Of a DNA stretch of 64,000 nt, positions 59,002-64,000 are shown one piece after another (the stretch's first letter is position 1; the number at the start of each line of letters is the position of its first letter). The stretch covers positions 1-64,000 of the forward strand of contig NZ_FXUA01000006.1 of the NCBI RefSeq assembly GCF_900182815.1, read 5' to 3'. Origin of the DNA: Algoriphagus winogradskyi (GTDB taxonomy: Bacteria > Bacteroidota > Bacteroidia > Cytophagales > Cyclobacteriaceae). The translations under genes and the position numbers were made by a program. The notes below the pieces were generated by a model that did no database searches, was not told where the DNA came from, and worked only from the letters and a program-made list of their open reading frames with translations.

Positions 59002-59856
59002 TTATTTTTCTCTCTCAATCAAATTGGTACCTAAGATCAGGATATTTACTAAAGGCCGATCGCGATTGCTGGTTTCGGTCGCTGCGATCTTATCGACGAT
59101 ATCCATTCCAGAGATTACTTCACCAAATACAGTGTAGTTTTGGTCTAAATGTGCTGCTCCACCAACAGTCTTATACGCCTCACGATGTGACTCTGGATAG
59201 TGATATGGAGTCATGCTTTTCAAGTAGTTTTCAGTTAGGGAATCAAGCTGGCTTTTCAAGATGCCGATGGCCTCCTTATCGTCTGGGTTACGATTTTTCA
59301 ATAATTCTTGATATGCTGCAAAAGTAGAACTGGTAGCAGGATCGTTTATGACATGGTTGTATGCAAGGCCTTTATTGATGCGTTTCTCAGCAATATCAAG
59401 CGTGCTATCCGTGTAGGTTCTTCCTTGCACAATATAGAATTGGATAAAGCTTCCTTTTTGCGTAGGATTTGAATCATCACCTTCCCGGGCTGCCCCCAGA
59501 ACTCCTCTTTTGTGAAAATGTGAACTGGTAATCTCCGCTGGAATAAGTTCATCGAAGCCGAGCAATTCTTTCTTTTTGGTAAATGAATCCTCATGAACTC
59601 TTTCCCCTGCCTGAATCATAAATTTCTCGATGACCCTGTGAAAGAGGATGCTGTCATACATCCCTTCTTTGACCAAACTGAGGAAATTATTGCGACTTAA
59701 GGGAGTGTCATCATAGAGACGAATGACAATTGATCCTTCAGTAGTGACTAGTTCTATATCCTTGTTTAAGTCTTTTTTAGTGATTTTAGATTTGGTCAAT
59801 GAATGACAACCTGCAACAATTAGGATCAAGGTACAAGCAAGTAAATTTATTCTCAT
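59002..59856 (-). CDS. Cyclophilin-type peptidyl-prolyl isomerase lipoprotein
   Basis: This 284-residue lipoprotein (Ile-Val-Ala-Gly-Cys, Cys17) has a cyclophilin domain: Thr-Glu-Gly-Ser-Ile-Val-Ile-Arg-Leu-Tyr near 39-48, Phe-His-Arg-Val-Ile near 73-77, Gly-Ser-Phe-Ile-Gln-Phe-Tyr-Ile near 134-141, and Thr-Val-Phe-Gly-Glu-Val near 242-247. An insertion of about 90 residues splits the domain between the catalytic core and the last strands. It should assist folding in the periplasm. Confidence 0.85.
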   Translation of the reverse strand: MRINLLACTLILIVAGCHSLTKSKITKKDLNKDIELVTTEGSIVIRLYDDTPLSRNNFLSLVKEGMYDSILFHRVIEKFMIQAGERVHEDSFTKKKELLGFDELIPAEITSSHFHKRGVLGAAREGDDSNPTQKGSFIQFYIVQGRTYTDSTLDIAEKRINKGLAYNHVINDPATSSTFAAYQELLKNRNPDDKEAIGILKSQLDSLTENYLKSMTPYHYPESHREAYKTVGGAAHLDQNYTVFGEVISGMDIVDKIAATETSNRDRPLVNILILGTNLIEREK

Positions 59857-59982
59857 AGAGTTTTAGAGAAGAGTTGAGGTTCGATTATAATTGGAAAATA
59901 GTGAATTGTATGTCCTGTAAAAAGCATGGACATTTTTTCTCCAAGCTCTTTTCATTAATTTTCTTTCTCAATTACGTTTCCT

Positions 59983-60333
59983 ATGACCTTAGAATATTAC
60001 CGAGATTATTGTCTAGCAAAGCCTGGAGTGACTGAAGATACGCCTTTTGATGCCGATGCACTTTGCTTTCGGGTGGGCAATAAAATCTTTTCGATCTGCT
60101 CCATTTCGGAATTTCAATACATCAACCTGAAGTGCGATCCTGAGCGGGCTGTGGAGTTGTGCGAGCAATACGATGGAATTACTCCGGGTTATCACATGAA
60201 TAAGCAGCAGTGGAATTCGGTGAGCACAGTTGGAAATGTTCCCGATCGCTTGATTTTGGAATTGGCGGATCATTCTTACGCCCTTATCTTTGGCAGCTTG
60301 ACCAAAAAGCTTCAAGCTGAAATTCGCCCATGA
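59983..60333 (+). CDS. MmcQ/YjbR family protein
   Basis: This 116-residue protein matches the MmcQ/YjbR family (PF04237): Cys-Leu-Ala-Lys-Pro-Gly-Val-Thr-Glu-Asp-Thr-Pro-Phe near the N-terminus, Leu-Lys-Cys-Asp-Pro-Glu-Arg-Ala near 50, and Gly-Tyr-His-Met-Asn-Lys-Gln-Gln-Trp near 69-77. The family has a CyaY-like fold and is predicted to bind DNA. Its stop overlaps the ABC ATPase start by four bases (ATGA), so the genes are coupled, although no functional link is known. Confidence 0.85.
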   Translation: MTLEYYRDYCLAKPGVTEDTPFDADALCFRVGNKIFSICSISEFQYINLKCDPERAVELCEQYDGITPGYHMNKQQWNSVSTVGNVPDRLILELADHSYALIFGSLTKKLQAEIRP

Positions 60334-61283
60334 GTTATTTTTCCATTTCAAATGTTTCCAAATCCTACGATGAGCTACCAGCATTGTATCCGTTTTCACT
60401 TGAAATGGCCCAAGGGGATTTTCTGGCAATCGTAGGAGAAAGCGGATCAGGAAAGAGTACTCTTCTGAAAATCATGGCAGGTCTGGAAGTACAGGATTCT
60501 GGGGAAGTTTTCTTAGATGGCAAGCCGATTTTGAACCCAAATCAGAAAATCGTTTCCGGGTACGACGAGATCCGATTGATTCATCAGAATTTCCATTTAT
60601 ATCCCAATTCTACGGTGGAGGAAAATATCTCCAGGCAATTGCTTCACTACGAAAAGGAATATGCAAAAAGCAGAGTTGAATATTTGCTTAAACTTTTAGG
60701 GTTGAATGAATATAGAGATAGATTTCCTCGTCAGCTTTCTGGAGGGCAAAAGCAAAAAGTGGCGATTGGTAAGGCTATGGCTGTAGAACCAGATATTTTA
60801 TTGCTCGACGAGCCTTTCTCATCGCTGGACACGATTCAGACACATCGGCTGATATCAGAGTTGAGGGAGATTTTCAAAGCACTGGGGACCACGGTTATAT
60901 TTGTGACACACGATTTGGACGATGCCCTCCGATTGACAGACAGTCTGATTATTTTGCAGAAGGGGAAAATCGCTCAAAAGGGCACCTCAAAACAGCTCTG
61001 TGAAAAGCCAAAGACTAAATATGTCGCCCAGCTTTTCAGCCCAATAAATAAACTTCCCAATTCTAAGAATAGCTATATCAGACCCGCTGATGTAAAGTTG
61101 AGAACCAAAGGCGGATTACTTGCACATGTGACAGATTTGAGATTTTTGGTGCATTATAATTCTCTTCAGGTGCAACTCAAAGAAAGTGGAATCACGTGGG
61201 AAGTGGATGATTCACTGAGAAAACACGAAATAGGTGATCGTGTGTACTTATCTTGGGATGATGCCAAGTTGATGACGCTTTAA
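60330..61283 (+). CDS. ABC transporter ATP-binding protein with C-terminal TOBE-like domain
   Basis: This 317-residue protein has Walker A Gly-Glu-Ser-Gly-Ser-Gly-Lys-Ser-Thr (36-44), a Q-loop near 86, signature Leu-Ser-Gly-Gly-Gln (136-140), Walker B Ile-Leu-Leu-Leu-Asp-Glu (156-161) and a His switch near 193. The tail from about 245 (Tyr-Ile-Arg-Pro-Ala-Asp-Val-Lys-Leu) resembles the TOBE domain of PotA/CysA/FbpC-type importer ATPases. No permease or binding-protein gene lies next to it, so its partner must be elsewhere. Confidence 0.85.
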   Translation: MSYFSISNVSKSYDELPALYPFSLEMAQGDFLAIVGESGSGKSTLLKIMAGLEVQDSGEVFLDGKPILNPNQKIVSGYDEIRLIHQNFHLYPNSTVEENISRQLLHYEKEYAKSRVEYLLKLLGLNEYRDRFPRQLSGGQKQKVAIGKAMAVEPDILLLDEPFSSLDTIQTHRLISELREIFKALGTTVIFVTHDLDDALRLTDSLIILQKGKIAQKGTSKQLCEKPKTKYVAQLFSPINKLPNSKNSYIRPADVKLRTKGGLLAHVTDLRFLVHYNSLQVQLKESGITWEVDDSLRKHEIGDRVYLSWDDAKLMTL

Positions 61284-61303
61284 CACGGAAAATTTTTTTA
61301 CCA

Positions 61304-62449
61304 ATGTCTTCCACTCAAAAAAGAAACTTACCTCTTACCGTTCTATACGAAACCAAGCTAGCTATCAATCAGGCTGTTTTATGGCTATGGATCAAATTGG
61401 GCTGGGTGAAATCCCTCTTGATTGTACCGTTTGAAGGGTTTGGTAATGAAAAAGAGATTTTACTGGTAGGCCGGGTAATCCGCGATAATAGGGTAGGGGC
61501 TTCGACACCTGAAGATACTGTCTGGCAGAATATCGGAAAAATGCGCAGGAGATTTATGACTGTGGTAATTCCAGGTGTGGAGGTAATGGCAGAATTTCAA
61601 GGAGAAAAATACTTCGTCAAAACGGATGAAGAGGGGTATTTTGAGTTTAAAATTCATCCCAATAAACGGATCCCATTTTCCGCACGCTGGCAGCAGATCA
61701 AATTGACTTTGGTGGAGCGGGTGATCAGAAATCAAGGTGAGGTGACCGCATTTGCAGATGTGTTTTTACCAATGGGGAATATTGATTATGGGATAATTTC
61801 TGACATAGACGATACGATCATTCCCACCGGAGCTATGCGGATGACCGAGATGCTGAAAACCACTTTTGCCAAGAATGCACATACCCGAACGCCCTTCCCA
61901 GGTGTCTCTGCTTTTTATAAGGCTTTGCAAAAAGGAACAGATGGGATCGAGAGTAATCCTTTTTTCTATGTGTCCAGCAGTCCTTGGAATCTTTTTGATT
62001 TTCTACAGGAGTTACTCCAAATACATCATATCCCCAAAGGTCCTTTGATGCTTCGGGATATTGGCTTATCCCGCACCCAGTTGATTGCAGGAAGTCATTC
62101 AGAACATAAATTGGAGCAAATCCGTCATATTTTGGCTACATATTCTCAGCTGCCTTTTATGCTGATTGGCGATAGTGGGCAGGAAGATCCTTCCATTTAT
62201 CTCCAAATTGTTCAGGAATTTCCAGGGAGAATTTTGATGATTTTCATCCGTGATGTCCACGTTTCCAAGCATGCAACAGTTGATAAAGTCAGGCAGGAAT
62301 TGAAGGAGCTAGGAGTGAAGATGCTGCTCGTGAAAAATACCATTGAAGCATCGCACTATGCACTCGCGGAAGGCTGGGTACTGGAGGAAGACTTGGCGGA
62401 TATTGCTCAGGAAAAACTCAAAAATGAATCTGAAAATGAGCAGGTTTAA
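61304..62449 (+). CDS. APP1-type phosphatase domain protein (DUF2183)
   Basis: This 381-residue protein has the APP1 catalytic domain (PF09949) with Asp-Ile-Asp-Asp-Thr-Ile near 164-168, the HAD-like DxDxT nucleophile motif, and later Val-Ser-Ser-Ser-Pro-Trp-Asn near 225 and Leu-Ile-Gly-Asp-Ser-Gly-Gln-Glu-Asp near 286-294. In yeast App1 is a phosphatidate phosphatase. Bacterial substrates are unproven. It lies 20 bases after the ABC gene on the same strand, suggesting one operon. The N-terminal third has no recognised domain. Confidence 0.8.
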   Translation: MSSTQKRNLPLTVLYETKLAINQAVLWLWIKLGWVKSLLIVPFEGFGNEKEILLVGRVIRDNRVGASTPEDTVWQNIGKMRRRFMTVVIPGVEVMAEFQGEKYFVKTDEEGYFEFKIHPNKRIPFSARWQQIKLTLVERVIRNQGEVTAFADVFLPMGNIDYGIISDIDDTIIPTGAMRMTEMLKTTFAKNAHTRTPFPGVSAFYKALQKGTDGIESNPFFYVSSSPWNLFDFLQELLQIHHIPKGPLMLRDIGLSRTQLIAGSHSEHKLEQIRHILATYSQLPFMLIGDSGQEDPSIYLQIVQEFPGRILMIFIRDVHVSKHATVDKVRQELKELGVKMLLVKNTIEASHYALAEGWVLEEDLADIAQEKLKNESENEQV

Positions 62450-62455
62450 AACCCA

Positions 62456-62857
62456 TTAATCTAAGGACAGGATGTAGCTCACCATTGCAGTAGCTTCCTC
62501 CATGGTAAGTTGGGGATGCGCAGCCATCACTGGACTTCCCCATGAGCCAGTGCCTCCTGAGATGACTTTACGGGCTAGGAGATTAATGTAAACTTGACTG
62601 ATCGGGTATCTCCGAGCAATGTCTTTAAAGGCCGGGCCTTTTGCCCGCTCCTCTGGCTTGTGACATGATGCACAGTCAGCATAAGAGATAAGCACCTTTC
62701 CACGCTTGACTAACTCAGGATCTAAAACCTCGTCCACACCCTCGATTGCTCGAATGTATTCCCGCTCTTTTAGATCAGAAGTGTCGATCACTTCTTGCTT
62801 GGGTTTTTGAGTGCAAGCCATAAAGGCAACCAAAAGTAAGGTCAGATTTCTGAGCAA
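62456..62857 (-). CDS. Small c-type cytochrome lipoprotein
   Basis: This 133-residue protein has a lipoprotein signal ending Phe-Met-Ala-Cys (Cys15) and one heme motif, Cys-Ala-Ser-Cys-His at 62-66. A Met in Ser-Pro-Val-Met-Ala-Ala near 106-111 is a candidate axial ligand. It resembles cytochrome c-551/c-552-like domains of Bacteroidota. The start is a TTG at 62857, as the nearest ATG would remove the signal. It probably carries electrons in the periplasm. It is convergent with the APP1 gene, six bases away. Confidence 0.8.
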   Translation of the reverse strand: MLRNLTLLLVAFMACTQKPKQEVIDTSDLKEREYIRAIEGVDEVLDPELVKRGKVLISYADCASCHKPEERAKGPAFKDIARRYPISQVYINLLARKVISGGTGSWGSPVMAAHPQLTMEEATAMVSYILSLD

Positions 62858-62889
62858 ATTGAAGGGGTTGAAAATTAGTTGAAATATTA

Positions 62890-62925
62890 AGAGGTAAGAT
62901 GTTAAGTTTTTAACCCCTTACCTCT
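62890..62925. repeat. Inverted repeat between cytochrome and FKBP genes
   Basis: AGAGGTAAG / CTTACCTCT forms a perfect 9-bp stem with an 18-base loop. It has no T-run on the minus strand, so it is a weak terminator at best and could be a regulatory hairpin. Confidence 0.4.
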
Positions 62926-62943
62926 AGTAATTTCGTTTACTAT

Positions 62944-63474
62944 TTATTCCTCGTCATGAGCGCCGTGTGCACCATGAACATGGCCATGAGCTAATTCATC
63001 TTTAGTGGCGTTTCTAACTTCCTCAATATTTCCTTCGAAATGCAAATCGAATCCCACCAAGGGATGATTGAAATCGAGTAAGATTTCTTCTCCCATGTCT
63101 TTAAGAATTTTAGCCTGCATAGGATAGCCGTCCTCATCCATCAGTGGCAAGAAATTGCCCTCTTCTAGCATTTCTGGATTAAAGCCATTTTCTCCTGAAA
63201 ATTGTGATTTTGGCAAATTGACAATCAGGTCCTCGTCGATCTCACCATAAGCTTCTGCTACAGGAATCACGAAGGAAAAGTCTTCACCTTCTTCTTTGCC
63301 TATCAATAATTCTTCGAATTTTTCAGGCAAGTCACTTGCCCCGAAAAGGAAGTAAAAAGGATCTTCCGAGTCGCGGATTTCTACACTGAATGGTGCTGAT
63401 TCTATCTCGTCAGCTTCCTTGCTTACTTTAAGTTCGTATGTAAGTCCGACGACTGTGTTTGCTGCTATTTTCAT
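62944..63474 (-). CDS. SlyD-like FKBP-type peptidyl-prolyl isomerase
   Basis: This 176-residue protein has the SlyD layout: an N-terminal FKBP half-domain (Val-Gly-Leu-Thr-Tyr-Glu-Leu), an inserted IF domain, and the closing strands (Asp-Phe-Asn-His-Pro-Leu-Val-Gly near 133-140, where Asn-His-Pro-Leu-Ala-Gly is the usual form). The tail, about 15 residues long, is His-rich (His-Gly-His-Val-His-Gly-Ala-His), like the nickel-binding tail of SlyD. It should act as a cytoplasmic prolyl isomerase and metal chaperone. Confidence 0.85.
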   Translation of the reverse strand: MKIAANTVVGLTYELKVSKEADEIESAPFSVEIRDSEDPFYFLFGASDLPEKFEELLIGKEEGEDFSFVIPVAEAYGEIDEDLIVNLPKSQFSGENGFNPEMLEEGNFLPLMDEDGYPMQAKILKDMGEEILLDFNHPLVGFDLHFEGNIEEVRNATKDELAHGHVHGAHGAHDEE

Positions 63475-63478
63475 ATTG

Positions 63479-64000
63479 CTAGTTTAAAATTCCATGTCTT
63501 AATCTGATCCCAATTTGCTCTTTGAAAACTGCCCATTTATTTCTCGGAGTAGCGTTTAATAAGGGTTTAGATGCTTTAAAAACAAAATATTGATAGTCTT
63601 TTTCATCGAAAAAGATTGGGTATGTTTGCATTTTTTCTAGGTAAAAGCCGTTGGAAGTGATGCTTTTGATCAGGTCACCTGAGTCCAACGGTTGGTCAAT
63701 TACCTGTAGTTTCTGAGGATCATTTTCTATCATCAACTGTAAAAAACGTGGCGCAGGAATGTGAATAAATATCACTGAATCCTCGTGTGCATTACGAAAA
63801 AGGCTATGGTGCTGATCTATCGGGATATGCTCAAGAATGTCCGGAAAAACGAAATAGTCAAAAGTTTGGCCCTGCTTGTTGAAGTTTGCAAAATCTGAAA
63901 CTTCGAATTTCAGGTTAGTTTGATCTTTCCAAAGAATTTTCGCTTTTCTGATATTTTCAAGAGAAATATCCAGAGCCAATACTTCACCTTGTTTTACTAG
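63479..64000 (-). CDS. SAM-dependent methyltransferase, cut by the window edge
   Basis: The open frame runs to the last base of the window on the minus strand without a start, so the N-terminus, including the Gly-rich motif I, is missing. The visible part has an acidic end to strand 2 (Leu-Ala-Leu-Asp-Ile-Ser) and Phe-Asp-Tyr-Phe-Val-Phe-Pro-Asp-Ile-Leu-Glu-His-Ile near the centre, typical of class I methyltransferases. The stop is four bases before the FKBP start. Substrate unknown. Confidence 0.75.
   Translation of the reverse strand, partial: LVKQGEVLALDISLENIRKAKILWKDQTNLKFEVSDFANFNKQGQTFDYFVFPDILEHIPIDQHHSLFRNAHEDSVIFIHIPAPRFLQLMIENDPQKLQVIDQPLDSGDLIKSITSNGFYLEKMQTYPIFFDEKDYQYFVFKASKPLLNATPRNKWAVFKEQIGIRLRHGILN

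Noticed and set aside
1..64000. tRNA, rRNA, riboswitch or CRISPR
   Set aside because: I scanned the gaps between genes and saw no cloverleaf, rRNA segment, known riboswitch core or repeat-spacer array. A covariance-model search would be needed to exclude small RNAs.

Overview
The window looks like a chromosomal segment of a Bacteroidota bacterium of the Cytophagales, most like Cyclobacteriaceae such as Algoriphagus. The genus is my inference. The phylum rests on type IX secretion (T9SS) type-B sorting domains, a PorP/SprF protein, the gliding lipoprotein GldH next to a RicT/PSP1 gene, GWxTD and TIGR03805/TIGR03806 families, and promoters of the form TTG-N18-21-TAnnTTTG.

Left end, about 1-5,100: an integron-like array of gene cassettes. 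Seven attC-like sites (87-280, 972-1106, 1902-2037, 2777-2910, 3449-3509, 4101-4231, 4769-4902) separate single-gene cassettes. Each complete cassette begins with a GTT-containing core whose reverse complement recurs at its own 3' end. The cores differ between cassettes but match within each one, and most stem mismatches become G.T pairs on the bottom strand, as expected for attC sites. Payloads are a lipoprotein, a DUF2310-type zinc-ribbon protein, a DUF2071/YqjF-like protein, a small membrane protein and an unknown protein. One cassette carries, in reverse, a broken tyrosine-recombinase gene. The start of what may be a second copy runs off the left edge. No intact integrase is inside the window.

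Middle, 5,191-22,100: host accessory metabolism. It holds a FAD oxidoreductase lipoprotein; an operon of an SSS symporter, a GNAT acetyltransferase and an ornithine-racemase-like enzyme; an outer-membrane barrel; a beta-helix/diheme cytochrome pair; a thioredoxin-reductase-like enzyme behind a perfect palindrome; an SDR; an intact subclass B1 metallo-beta-lactamase; a large PVC-type heme protein; a GDSL esterase and an MFS sugar transporter.

22,200-36,100: three paralogous T9SS type-B surface proteins (916, 1166 and 1850 residues) with yaaA between two of them and a divergent PorP/SprF gene. 36,400-43,700: sugar and stress accessory genes (Gfo/Idh/MocA oxidoreductase, ThuA-like protein, sugar isomerase, alpha/beta hydrolase, redoxin, GNAT). 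43,800-54,300: mostly core genes (gldH, ricT, purD, recQ, kpsF, manC, rlmB, GWxTD protein, methyltransferase). 54,400-64,000: MarC, two surface or envelope proteins, a sterol-desaturase-like hydroxylase, dodecin, cyclophilin, an MmcQ/ABC-ATPase/APP1 operon, a cytochrome, a SlyD-like FKBP and a methyltransferase cut by the right edge. I recognised no tRNA, rRNA, CRISPR or intact insertion sequence.
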